64,000 nucleotides of DNA from Lachnospiraceae bacterium. Its GTDB lineage: Bacteria > Bacillota > Clostridia > Lachnospirales > Lachnospiraceae. The stretch spans positions 26,297-90,296 of the forward strand of contig JAAWAC010000027.1 in the NCBI GenBank assembly GCA_022791975.1. Reading direction: 5' to 3'. A program made the position numbers and the translations under genes. The notes beneath the pieces were generated by a model, which did not search any database, had not been told where the DNA came from, and worked only from the letters and a program-made list of their open reading frames with translations. The first letter of the stretch is position 1. Each line of letters opens with the position of its first letter. Shown piece after piece: positions 56,338-64,000 of this stretch.

Positions 56338-57012
56338 ATGGGAATGATTCAAAATGACTGGTTGGAGCCCTTAAAGGGAGAATTCCAAAAGCCTTACTAT
56401 GTGAAGCTGTATCAATTTGTACGGGAGGAGTATGCCAGCAAGAAAATTTTTCCGCCCTCAGAAGATATTTTCAACGCCTTTCATCTCACGCCCCTTCATG
56501 AGGTAAAGGTGGTTATCCTGGGGCAGGACCCCTATCACAATGACGGACAGGCCCACGGGTTGTGCTTTTCTGTAAAGCCCGATGTGGCAGTTCCCCCTTC
56601 GCTGGTAAATATTTACCAGGAGCTTCACGATGACTTGGGCTGTGCCATTCCCAACAACGGATATCTCACCAAGTGGGCAAAGCAGGGAGTGCTGATGTTG
56701 AATACGGTGCTGACAGTCCGGGCCCACCAGGCGAATTCCCATCGGGGTATGGGGTGGGAGGAATTTACAGATGCGGCCATCCGGGTTTTGGATGAGCAGG
56801 ATCGGCCTATTGTGTTTATTCTCTGGGGAAGCCCGGCGCAAAAAAAGGCGTCCATGCTGCACAATCCCAATCACTTGATTTTGAAGGCCCCTCATCCAAG
56901 CCCTCTGTCCGCTTACCGGGGATTTTTTGGCAGCAAACCCTTTAGCAAGACCAATCAATTTCTGGAGGAGCATGGAGTAACGCCCATTGACTGGCAGATT
57001 GAAAACGTATGA
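56338..57012 (+). CDS. ung: uracil-DNA glycosylase
   Basis: A 224-residue family-1 UDG that removes uracil from DNA. Water-activating loop GQDPYHNDGQAHGLCFSV (catalytic Asp), the Pro-rich VPPSLVNIYQEL, LLNTVLTVRAHQANSH and the leucine loop HPSPLSAYRGFFG with the catalytic His are all present. AAAGGAG precedes the ATG. It is convergent with the AEC transporter, 22 bases apart. Confidence 0.97.
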   Translation: MGMIQNDWLEPLKGEFQKPYYVKLYQFVREEYASKKIFPPSEDIFNAFHLTPLHEVKVVILGQDPYHNDGQAHGLCFSVKPDVAVPPSLVNIYQELHDDLGCAIPNNGYLTKWAKQGVLMLNTVLTVRAHQANSHRGMGWEEFTDAAIRVLDEQDRPIVFILWGSPAQKKASMLHNPNHLILKAPHPSPLSAYRGFFGSKPFSKTNQFLEEHGVTPIDWQIENV

Positions 57013-57034
57013 TGATAATACAACTCCTCTTGCC

Positions 57035-57979
57035 CTAAATCAAACCCAGGCTTCGCAGAAGATAGAGCCAACCGGTGAGAGTAAAGGCGCTTAAGAGGGT
57101 GGTAAGCATCACGGCCGCGGAGGTGAAACTGCCTTCGTGGCCCATATTTTTGGCCATAATATAGCAGCTGACCGTGGTGGGAGAGCCCAGCATCACCAGA
57201 ATGGCCACCAGGTAGCTTTCCCGAAAACCCAGGGCAATGGCGATGGGAAGAAAAAGACAGGCCAGGCCGATAAGCTTAAGGATGCCGGCCAGCATCACCG
57301 AGCCTAAGCCGGACAGGGCCTTTTTCAGATCAAAGGAGGCTCCCATGGCCATAAGTCCCAGGGGGGTTGCCAGAACAGAAAGGTTATTGGCGGTTTTAAG
57401 GAGAATCTGGGGCCGGGGAAGCTTAAAGACGGACCAGATAAGTCCCACCACAATGCCCAGGATAATGGGATTGGTCAGAATTTCCCGTCCGGTTTTTATA
57501 AGTAGCTGGCGGTTAAGCTTCCCTCGCTCTGGTTGAAAAAAGGAGAGAACCAGTACCGCCATAATATTGTACAGAGGCACGGAGCCAATGATCATCAGGG
57601 GAGCCATGCCTGCATTTCCGTAGATGTTCTGAATAAAGGCAATGCCTAAAATGGCGGCACTGCTTCGGTAGGCAGCCTGGATAAACTCCCCCTGGATGCT
57701 TTTGTTTTTTATAAAGAGGGATAAAACAGCGGCCAGGCTGATGGAGAGCAGGGTGACCAAAAAGCAGAACAGGACAAAAGAGGTGTCCCAGACCTGGTAA
57801 AAATCCGCCCCGGAGATATCCAGGAAAAGGAGGACCGGCAGGGCGGCCTTAAATACGAATTGGTTCAGGCGGCGAATAAGAGCTTCGTCAAATAGGCCAA
57901 TGCGCCGGAAGAACAGGCCCATAAGCATGGTAAAAAAGACAGGGATGGTTGCGTTGAGACTGAATATTAGGTTTTCCAT
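57035..57979 (-). CDS. AEC-family transporter
   Basis: A 314-residue membrane protein with about ten helices of the auxin efflux carrier family. The start FSLNATIPVFFTMLMGLFFRRIGLFDEALIRRLNQFVF, and the late LVAILVMLGSPTTVSCYIMAKNMGHEGSFTSAAVMLTTLL are typical. Such proteins move organic acids or malate-like anions. Its promoter spacer holds a 19-bp inverted repeat (58058-58076), so it is probably under a dedicated repressor. GGAAGAAG precedes the ATG on the minus strand. Confidence 0.85.
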   Translation of the reverse strand: MENLIFSLNATIPVFFTMLMGLFFRRIGLFDEALIRRLNQFVFKAALPVLLFLDISGADFYQVWDTSFVLFCFLVTLLSISLAAVLSLFIKNKSIQGEFIQAAYRSSAAILGIAFIQNIYGNAGMAPLMIIGSVPLYNIMAVLVLSFFQPERGKLNRQLLIKTGREILTNPIILGIVVGLIWSVFKLPRPQILLKTANNLSVLATPLGLMAMGASFDLKKALSGLGSVMLAGILKLIGLACLFLPIAIALGFRESYLVAILVMLGSPTTVSCYIMAKNMGHEGSFTSAAVMLTTLLSAFTLTGWLYLLRSLGLI

Positions 57980-58052
57980 AGCTAGCTTCTTCCTTATATC
58001 ATGTGATGTTATTTAAAAATTTCTTTTTATTATTTTCTCTCAGATAGTTTTC

Positions 58053-58081
58053 ATCATAAGTGTAGAAAATACACTTGTCAA
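58053..58081 (-). promoter_or_regulatory. AEC promoter with operator in spacer
   Basis: On the minus strand TTGACA (58081-58076), 17 bases, TATGAT (58058-58053). The spacer is the inverted repeat AAGTGTA-N5-TACACTT (58058-58076), overlapping both promoter boxes. A bound repressor would block polymerase. Confidence 0.65.
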
Positions 58082-58156
58082 TTAGTATATACTCCCAAAT
58101 AACTAGACAAAATTCCGGCAAAATGCATAAAAACACAGGGCAAAAAAGAAAAGTTG

Positions 58157-58184
58157 TTGACATCATACCTTGGGGGGGTAAAAT
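58157..58184 (+). promoter_or_regulatory. promoter of sugar ABC operon
   Basis: TTGACA (58157-58162), 16 bases ending in seven G, TAAAAT (58179-58184), about 97 bases before ATG 58281. The G run next to the -10 box is odd and could vary by slippage. Confidence 0.55.
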
Positions 58185-58280
58185 GTGTTTAGCGTTAAAC
58201 CCTGCTTCTTTGTCCCATATTTATGTTTTCAGGAACAAAGAGCACCATGCAACAAATCCATGAAGGAGGAAAGAGTTTTT

Positions 58281-59348
58281 ATGAAAAAGAAATTTTTAGC
58301 GCTTGTACTGACCATGGCTATGGCCTGTGCTCTGGCAGCCTGCGGCGGATCGCCTAAGGAGGAGACTGCTCCTGCAAATCAGGAGACAAAAGAGAGCGAG
58401 GAGGAAAAAGCCCCCCAGGAGGAGGAAAAGGCCCCCAGTGAGGAAGGAGCAGACCTTTCCAATTTGGTTATCGGATATTCCGAGTATGCTACATACAATG
58501 ACTGGCGTGTGGCCCATGCCAATAACATTCAGGACGCCATCAAGGAAGCAGGTTGGACCTGCATTTTCGACGATGCTCAGGATGACCAGGAGAATCAGAT
58601 TAAAGCTCTCCGGAACTTTATCTCCCAGGATGTGGATGTGATTGTTATTAGCCCGGCTACGGCTACCGGCTGGGACACGGTACTTCAGGAGGTTTACGAT
58701 GCAGGAATCCCGGTCATCGTTACCGATCGTACCATCAATGTGAGCAATGAGGACTTTGTGGACAGCTATATTCTTCCCCAGGCCCATGAAGAGGCAGCCA
58801 ATGAGCTGTGTACTTGGCTGGGTGAATATATGACTTCACTGGAGCGGGGAGAGGACGAGCTGAATGTGGCGATTCTCCAGGGAACCATCGGTGGAGATTC
58901 CGAGATTGCCCGTACCAACGCCATTCACAACTGGTGTGATGCCAATCCCAACTACAAGATTGTTCTGGAGCAGACAGGAAACTACACCCGGGCTGAGGGA
59001 CAGGAGGTTATGGAGTCCTTCTTAAAGAGCGGCACAAAAATTGACATTCTCTATTCTGAGAATGACGATATGTCCCTGGGTGCCATTGAAGCCATTAAAG
59101 CCGCAGGTTTGAAGCCTGGGGAGGACATTGTGATTATTTCCTTTGACGGAACCAAGGCAGGCTTTGAGGCCATGGTGGAGGGTCATATTAACTGTATCAA
59201 GGAGTGTACACCATTCGTGGACGATCATCTGGCTGACACCATTACGGCCATTATGAACGGAGAAGAGGTGGAGAAGGTGATTTACATGAGTGATGGCTTA
59301 TTCCCACAGGAGACAGCAGCAGAAAATGTGGATTCCCGTGTGTACTAA
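58281..59348 (+). CDS. sugar ABC binding lipoprotein, YtfQ-like
   Basis: A 355-residue lipoprotein (lipobox LAAC, Cys21) with a Glu/Lys-rich tether, then a Peripla_BP_4 domain. LVIGYSEYATYNDWRVAHANNI, DDQENQIKALRNFISQDVDVIVISPATATGWDTVL, NVAILQGTIGGDSEIAR and YSENDDMSLGAIEAIKAAGLKPG follow the pattern of E. coli YtfQ (galactofuranose binder). ATG 58281 follows AAGGAGG; earlier in-frame starts lack a signal. It heads a four-gene importer and is followed by a hairpin at 59375. Confidence 0.9.
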   Translation: MKKKFLALVLTMAMACALAACGGSPKEETAPANQETKESEEEKAPQEEEKAPSEEGADLSNLVIGYSEYATYNDWRVAHANNIQDAIKEAGWTCIFDDAQDDQENQIKALRNFISQDVDVIVISPATATGWDTVLQEVYDAGIPVIVTDRTINVSNEDFVDSYILPQAHEEAANELCTWLGEYMTSLERGEDELNVAILQGTIGGDSEIARTNAIHNWCDANPNYKIVLEQTGNYTRAEGQEVMESFLKSGTKIDILYSENDDMSLGAIEAIKAAGLKPGEDIVIISFDGTKAGFEAMVEGHINCIKECTPFVDDHLADTITAIMNGEEVEKVIYMSDGLFPQETAAENVDSRVY

Positions 59349-59374
59349 GAGCATGGTGTAAGTCAAACAGCAAT

Positions 59375-59423
59375 GGCCGGTACAGAGTTAAGTGAAAGGT
59401 TTGGCTCTGTGCTGGCCCTTTTC
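59375..59423 (+). terminator. intercistronic hairpin after YtfQ-like gene
   Basis: GGCCGGTACAGAG (59375-59387) pairs with CTCTGTGCTGGCC (59405-59417) with two G-T pairs, and CTTTTC follows. It resembles a partial terminator that favours binding-protein synthesis over the ATPase. Confidence 0.65.
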
Positions 59424-59473
59424 TAATATGGAAAACATGACCAAAGAACAGGTGTGAAAGGAGGGAATCGCAG

Positions 59474-61000
59474 GTGGAGCAGGAGAGGAACATCATTGAT
59501 ATGACGGGCATTTCCAAAACCTTTAATGGAGTGAAGGCGCTGGATAATGTGCATCTCTCTCTGAAAAAGGGAAGCATCCACGCGCTGATGGGGGAAAATG
59601 GAGCGGGAAAATCCACCCTGATTCGGGTGTTGACCGGAGCTTATCCCTTTGAATCGGGAAGAATTCTGGTGGATGGACAGGATGTGGTGAACACTTCGCC
59701 GGAGATGGCACAGAAAAACGGGATCAGCACGGTTTATCAGGAGGTAAATCTGTGTCCCAATCTGTCTGTGGCGGAGAACCTGTTTATCGGACGGGAGCCC
59801 AGAAAATGGGGGATGATTGACTGGAAGACCATGAACCGGAATGCAGACAAAATTTTGGAGGATCTGGATATTCATCTGGATGTGACCATTCCGCTGGAGA
59901 GCTATTCTGTAGCCATTCAGCAGATGGTAGCCATTGCCAGGGCTGTAGGTTTTCAGTCCAAGGTTTTGATTCTGGATGAGCCTACCTCCAGTCTGGATGA
60001 GGAGGAGGTGCAGAAGCTTTTCGGTCTGATGCGCCAGGTGCAAGCAAAGGGGGTGGGTATTATCTTTGTGACCCATTTCCTGGAACAGGTATATGAGGTC
60101 TGTGATACCATCAGCGTGCTGCGAAACGGCACTATGGTGGGCACCTATCCGGTGGAGGAGCTTCCCCGGATGCAGCTTATTGCAAAGATGATGGGAAAGG
60201 ATCTGGACGATCTGGAGGAGATTCGAAGCGATGTGTCCTTCCAGATTGAGAAATCCGGTACGCCCCTTCTGGAGGCCAAGCAGGTTTCCCGCTTGCCGGT
60301 GGTGAAGCCCTACAGCCTGGAGCTCCATAAAAAAGAGGTGGTGGGAGTGGCTGGCCTTTTGGGATCGGGGCGCTCAGAGCTGGTGCGGCTGCTTTATGGC
60401 GCAGATATGGCGGACAAGGAGAGCCAAATAAGGTTTCAGGGGCAGGAGGTAAAATTAAAGCATCCCTACGATGCGATGAAGTGCGGCCTGGCCTTTTGTC
60501 CGGAGAACCGGAAGGCGGAGGGCATCTTCCCCGATTTGACAGTCCGGGAAAACCTCAATATTGCCTTTCAGACTCGCCAGGGAATCTTTAAATTGATTCC
60601 CAAAAAGGACCAGGAGCGGTTTACTGACGAGTATATTTCCATTCTCCATATTAAAACCCAGGACCGGGAGACTCTGATTCGCAATTTAAGCGGTGGAAAT
60701 CAGCAGAAGGTAATTATTGGGAGATGGCTCTTGACCCATCCGGAGCTTTTGATTCTGGACGAGCCCACCAGAGGGATTGACGTGGGTACCAAGGTGGAGA
60801 TTCAGAAGTTGATTGTGAAGCTGGCTCAGGAGGGGATGGGGGTATTTTTTATTTCCTCGGAGATCGATGAGATGGTTCGCACCTGTAGCCGTATGATTAT
60901 AATGCGGGATGGACAGAAGGTGGGAGAGCTGACCCAGAGGGAGGAGTTAAATCAGGAGGCCGTGATGAAGGCCATTGCAGGAGGTGAGGGGGAATGCTGA
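59474..61000 (+). CDS. sugar ABC ATPase, YtfR/RbsA-like (two NBDs)
   Basis: A 508-residue double ATPase. The first domain has Walker A GENGAGKST, signature ESYSVAIQQMVAIARAV and Walker B LILDEPTSSLD. In the second, the Walker A position reads GLLGSGRSE, a usual RbsA-type deviation, with signature LSGGNQQKVIIGRWL and Walker B LILDEPTRGID. GTG 59474 is behind AAGGAGGG. It overlaps the first permease by seven bases. YtfR is the closest well-known match by gene order. Confidence 0.92.
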   Translation: MEQERNIIDMTGISKTFNGVKALDNVHLSLKKGSIHALMGENGAGKSTLIRVLTGAYPFESGRILVDGQDVVNTSPEMAQKNGISTVYQEVNLCPNLSVAENLFIGREPRKWGMIDWKTMNRNADKILEDLDIHLDVTIPLESYSVAIQQMVAIARAVGFQSKVLILDEPTSSLDEEEVQKLFGLMRQVQAKGVGIIFVTHFLEQVYEVCDTISVLRNGTMVGTYPVEELPRMQLIAKMMGKDLDDLEEIRSDVSFQIEKSGTPLLEAKQVSRLPVVKPYSLELHKKEVVGVAGLLGSGRSELVRLLYGADMADKESQIRFQGQEVKLKHPYDAMKCGLAFCPENRKAEGIFPDLTVRENLNIAFQTRQGIFKLIPKKDQERFTDEYISILHIKTQDRETLIRNLSGGNQQKVIIGRWLLTHPELLILDEPTRGIDVGTKVEIQKLIVKLAQEGMGVFFISSEIDEMVRTCSRMIIMRDGQKVGELTQREELNQEAVMKAIAGGEGEC

Positions 61001-62025
61001 GAAAGATGACGTCACACAAGCTGTTTATGCCGGTGTTCTGTCTGGCGATGGTGTTGCTTGTGAATGTGATAATGACGCCGACCTTTTTTCAGATTACCAT
61101 TCGGGAAGGCGTATTCTATGGATATATGATTGATATTTTAAACCGGGGCAGCGAATTGATTCTCATTACCATTGGAATGACCCTGGTGGGAGCCAGTTGC
61201 GGGGGCGTGGACATTTCCGTAGGTTCTGTGGCGGCCTTTAGTGGGGCTTTGTGCTGCATCTGTTTGGGGGATGGCGCAGCCTATCGGATGCCCCTGGTGG
61301 CGGCCTTTGTGCTCAGCCTTCTTCTGGCAGCCCTGTGTGGCCTGTTTAACGGGTTTTTGGTGGCAAAGCTGCAGATCCAGCCCATGGTAGCCACGCTAAT
61401 CCTGTATACGGCGGCCAGAGGCGGGGCCCAGCTTTTAACCAACGGCGGAGTATACACTATAAAGGTGCCGAAGTTTAAGAGCCTGGCGGGAGCAATTCCA
61501 GGGATTCCCCTACAGATTCCCATTGCCATTGCTTTTATCACCTTTTTGATAGTCTTTGTAATCCTGGAGCGGACAGCCTTGAAAATGAGCATTGAGGCTG
61601 TGGGAATGAATCGGAAGGCGGCCAAGCTGGTGGGGATCAAGACAGAGCGGATCATTTTTGGATGTTTTGTGATCACGGCCATTTTGGCGGGCATTGCCGG
61701 GGTGATCTCCTGTGCCCGCATTGGCGCGGCGGATGCCACCAACAATAATGCCAGCATTGAGATGGATGCCATTCTGGCTTTTGCTCTGGGAGGAAATCTG
61801 ATGTCCGGCGGAAAGTTTTCTTTGACAGGAAGCTTGATCGGAGCCATTACCATTCAGACTCTGACCACTTCCCTGTATGCGTTGAACGTGTCTGCGGCCC
61901 AGTTGCCCCTTTATAAGGCCCTGATTGTCATTGTCATTGTGGCCATACAGTCCCCGGGAGTTCAGGAGATGATCGCCCGTTTGAAGAAGAAAAAGGAGGC
62001 GGAAAGGCAGGTGATGGCAGAATGA
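60994..62025 (+). CDS. sugar ABC permease, YtfT-like
   Basis: A 343-residue permease with about nine or ten helices of the BPD_transp_2 family. SELILITIGMTLVGASCGGVDISVGSVAAF and NNNASIEMDAILAFALGGNLMSGGKFSLTGSLIGA are typical. The AraH/RbsC motif GGxDLS is changed to GGVDIS. It overlaps the ATPase upstream and the second permease downstream (four bases), so the three are translated together. Confidence 0.92.
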   Translation: MLRKMTSHKLFMPVFCLAMVLLVNVIMTPTFFQITIREGVFYGYMIDILNRGSELILITIGMTLVGASCGGVDISVGSVAAFSGALCCICLGDGAAYRMPLVAAFVLSLLLAALCGLFNGFLVAKLQIQPMVATLILYTAARGGAQLLTNGGVYTIKVPKFKSLAGAIPGIPLQIPIAIAFITFLIVFVILERTALKMSIEAVGMNRKAAKLVGIKTERIIFGCFVITAILAGIAGVISCARIGAADATNNNASIEMDAILAFALGGNLMSGGKFSLTGSLIGAITIQTLTTSLYALNVSAAQLPLYKALIVIVIVAIQSPGVQEMIARLKKKKEAERQVMAE

Positions 62026-63059
62026 GAAAGAAGAAAAAAGAGCGGAATGTGAATACCCTGTTTCTGATGATTACGGTGTTTCTCTTTGTGCTCCTGTATA
62101 TAGTGGGAATGGTAAAATTTGGAAATCGAGGGTTTGCCAAGCTCCAGGTATTTTTAAATCTCTTTAACAACAACGCGGCCCTGATTCTCATTGCTATTGG
62201 GGAGACCATGGTGATTATCACCGGGGGAATCGATATCTCTGTGGGTACCACCCTGGGGTGGACCTGTATGATCGTGGCCTATTCCATAGAATTTAAGGGA
62301 ATGCCTGTATGGCAGGCATTTTTGCTGGCCCTTGTGACCGGATTGGTGTTTGGCATTGTGAAGGGATACTGTGTGGCTTACCTGCGGATTCAGCCCTTTA
62401 TTGTGACTTTGGCAGGACAGTTTTTTGCGGCAGGTGCAGCGGCTATGATCTACCAGCAGATGGTAAGCGTCACCGATGAACTGTTCGTAAAGTTGGCTAA
62501 CTGGAAGTGGACCTTTCCCTTTTTTGGCACCACCAATAAAAGGGGAATTGTCACCTATCCCTCTATCTCAGGCAGTGCTTTGATTGCATTGGCAGCTGTG
62601 GTAATATTTTATCTCATTATGAAATATTCCAAATTCGGGAGAAATCTCTACGCGGTGGGCGGTAATGAAACCTCTGCCATGCTGATGGGACTCAATGTGA
62701 GACGGACAAAATTTATGGCCTATGTGATTACCAGTGTGCTGGCAGCCATTGGAGGAATTGCTTTTGTCTTAAATACCTCGGGGGCTTCTCTGGGACAGGG
62801 AGAAGGCCGGGAGATGAATGCCATCACAGCAGCCGTTCTGGGAGGAACCCTGATGACTGGTGGCGTGGGCAATGTGTTTGGAACCCTGGTGGGAACCATG
62901 GTTATTGCCCTGATTGAGTCTCTCATCTCCTTCCAGGGCACCCTTTCCTCCTGGTGGGGGAAGATTGTGATCGCAAGCCTGATGTGCGTGTTTATTGTGT
63001 TGCAAAGCCTGCTCTCTGCAAAAAGCCAGAAAAAGAAAGGAGATACATCTCATGTATAA
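62022..63059 (+). CDS. sugar ABC permease, YjfF-like
   Basis: A 345-residue second permease. NAALILIAIGETMVIITGGIDISVGTTLGW, FGRNLYAVGGNETSAMLMGLNVRRTKFMAYV and MNAITAAVLGGTLMTGGVGNVFGTLVG match the YjfF/RbsC group. Two different permeases behind one double ATPase and one binding protein is the YtfQRT-YjfF galactofuranose importer plan. Its last eight bases overlap the cyclase gene, so the cyclase belongs to the operon. Confidence 0.92.
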   Translation: MRKKKKERNVNTLFLMITVFLFVLLYIVGMVKFGNRGFAKLQVFLNLFNNNAALILIAIGETMVIITGGIDISVGTTLGWTCMIVAYSIEFKGMPVWQAFLLALVTGLVFGIVKGYCVAYLRIQPFIVTLAGQFFAAGAAAMIYQQMVSVTDELFVKLANWKWTFPFFGTTNKRGIVTYPSISGSALIALAAVVIFYLIMKYSKFGRNLYAVGGNETSAMLMGLNVRRTKFMAYVITSVLAAIGGIAFVLNTSGASLGQGEGREMNAITAAVLGGTLMTGGVGNVFGTLVGTMVIALIESLISFQGTLSSWWGKIVIASLMCVFIVLQSLLSAKSQKKKGDTSHV

Positions 63060-63726
63060 ATTTTTATCATATCCCTTGGACCCGGAGGATTTGTGTTGGC
63101 CGGGTGAGCCAGTGCTGCGCACCCGCATTTGCACAGAGATTGGGGAGGACAGCGCCTGTATGACCGGGGAGAGTGTGCTTCCAGATCATTTCGGGACCCA
63201 TTTTGATGCCCCGGCCCATTTTCATAAGGGAGCCCTAAAGATTGCAGAGCTTCCTGCAGAATACTTTGTCCATGAGAAGGTGCTGCTGCTGGATGTGCCC
63301 AAGAGGCCGGAGGAGGGGGTGATGCCGGAGGACTTAAAACCCCAGGAGGAGGCTATAAAGGGATGTACCCTTTTACTTCTGCGCACAGGGTTTTTCCAGG
63401 TGAAGCGCAAAGATCCCAAGGTATACCAGTGCCAGGGGCCTTTTCTGCACCCGGATACCTGCGAGTATCTGGTGAAAACCTTCCCCGGGCTTCGAACCGT
63501 GGGTTTTGATTTTCTTTCTGTGGGATCTCCCTGCAACGATCTGTCCGCCCAGGCCCACCAGATGCTTCTGGGATGCCATACGGAACACTATATTACGGCG
63601 GTGGAGGATATGGATCTGTCTGCCATAGGGGACCGGGCGATTCGCCAGGTCACCATTGCGCCTCTGCGGGTTGTGGGCATGGATAGCGGCCAGGTGTGTG
63701 TCATTGGGGATTTAGAAGACTGCTAG
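63052..63726 (+). CDS. cyclase-family (Kyn formamidase-like) metallohydrolase
   Basis: A 224-residue protein with the signature DHFGTHFDAPAHF, the HGTHxDxPxH-type metal motif of the cyclase/KynB family, and a late HTEHYI with VEDMDLSAI. Members hydrolyse arylformamides or cyclic amides and esters. It overlaps the YjfF-like permease by eight bases and so probably acts on the imported compound, perhaps opening a lactone or amide; that is inference. AAAGGAG lies before ATG 63052. Confidence 0.85.
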   Translation: MYKFLSYPLDPEDLCWPGEPVLRTRICTEIGEDSACMTGESVLPDHFGTHFDAPAHFHKGALKIAELPAEYFVHEKVLLLDVPKRPEEGVMPEDLKPQEEAIKGCTLLLLRTGFFQVKRKDPKVYQCQGPFLHPDTCEYLVKTFPGLRTVGFDFLSVGSPCNDLSAQAHQMLLGCHTEHYITAVEDMDLSAIGDRAIRQVTIAPLRVVGMDSGQVCVIGDLEDC

Positions 63727-63753
63727 ATCTGCTCACAAAAAGTATAAAAAAGA

Positions 63754-63790
63754 GGGGACTATTCTGGAAAATTTTCCCAGAATAGTCCCC
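63754..63790 (-). terminator. convergent terminator
   Basis: GGGGACTATTCTGG (63754-63767) and CCAGAATAGTCCCC (63777-63790) form a perfect 14-bp stem. On the minus strand the stem is followed by TCTTTTTT, so it mainly serves the gene entering from the right edge. Confidence 0.8.
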
Positions 63791-63800
63791 TTAAATGATT

Positions 63801-64000
63801 TTATCCATCCTCTCTTTGAAGATTTTTATGGGCTACGGACAGCATAAGCTTTAGCCGATTCAGCTGATTTACCTCGCTGGCCCCCGGGTCATAGTCAATG
63901 GCCACCACGTTGGAAAGAGGGTATTGTCGCCGCAGCTCCTTGATAACGCCCTTGCCAACCACATGGTTGGGCAGGCAGCCAAAGGGCTGGGTACACACAA
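63801..64000 (-). CDS. 2-hydroxyacyl-CoA dehydratase activase-family protein (C-terminal end only)
   Basis: Only the last 66 or so residues are inside the window; the rest lies beyond the right edge. The piece reads TQPFGCLPNHVVGKGVIKEL, then AIDYDPGASEVNQLNRLKLML, which I recognise as the C-terminus of the large fused acyl-CoA dehydratase activase proteins (BcrAD/BadFG ATPase plus DUF2229-type parts) common in Clostridia. Its usual partners cannot be seen. The exact substrate class is unknown. Confidence 0.7.
   Translation of the reverse strand, partial: VCTQPFGCLPNHVVGKGVIKELRRQYPLSNVVAIDYDPGASEVNQLNRLKLMLSVAHKNLQREDG

Overview
The window reads as chromosomal DNA of a spore-forming, Gram-positive anaerobe of the class Clostridia, most likely a Lachnospiraceae member. 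The basis is a set of sporulation genes (gpr, spoIIP, sigK, a GerM-type lipoprotein), the dprA-topA-codY order, a CIRCE-controlled groS-groL operon, strong AGGAGG ribosome binding sites, several TTG/GTG starts, and many lipobox-type binding proteins. I see no phage, IS element, CRISPR array or rRNA; one tRNA (Thr, CGT) is present. Species cannot be named from the sequence alone.

Layout. 1-2692: end of an arginine operon (argJ, argB, argD). 2728-8983: an orphan extracellular binding protein, an OmpR/histidine kinase pair and a MacB/Bce-type ABC transporter with a direct-repeat operator candidate between kinase and transporter. 9080-15875: a small DMT transporter, then a competence-linked block (ComEA lipoprotein, a second OmpR pair, GerM lipoprotein, ComEC). 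15878-17214 (minus): holA and rpsT. 17408-19632: gpr and spoIIP. 19633-20406: an unusual intergenic region with a 60-codon minus-strand gene whose promoter spacer is a perfect palindrome, and an attenuated promoter for the following operon. 20407-26076: a complete five-gene peptide ABC importer. 26226-28726: a zinc-ribbon/Pro-Glu-Pro-Val repeat membrane protein and sigK, with a sigma-K-like promoter inside a hairpin. 28952-33833: CPBP protease, AgrC-like kinase, LytTR regulator and a two-gene ABC exporter whose ATPase carries a frameshift. 34077-39722: yifB(comM), dprA, topA, codY. 39808-44936: PH-like membrane protein (minus), groS-groL, a small membrane protein, guaB. 45059-50949: rluF-type synthase and a sugar-phosphate neighbourhood (DeoR regulator, archaeal-type triosephosphate isomerase relative, SIS protein, YjbQ-like protein, FGGY kinase). 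50974-57979: zinc-ribbon membrane protein, tRNA-Thr, cell-wall amidase, isochorismatase-like hydrolase, second CPBP protein, hisH-hisF, ung, AEC transporter. 58281-63726: a YtfQ-YtfR-YtfT-YjfF-like sugar importer and a cyclase-family protein. The right edge cuts a minus-strand 2-hydroxyacyl-CoA dehydratase activase relative.

How the parts fit. DNA uptake and processing genes (comEA, comEC, comM, dprA) occur in two clusters. Sporulation and germination genes are scattered. Sensing modules sit next to the transporters they probably control. CodY, encoded here, is a likely nutritional regulator of the peptide importer, though I found no convincing CodY box. The most rewarding unexplained signals are regulatory: promoter-spacer palindromes at 20098-20126 and 58053-58081, helical-phase direct repeats at 6007-6025 and 40447-40498, and the sigK leader at 28039-28102.
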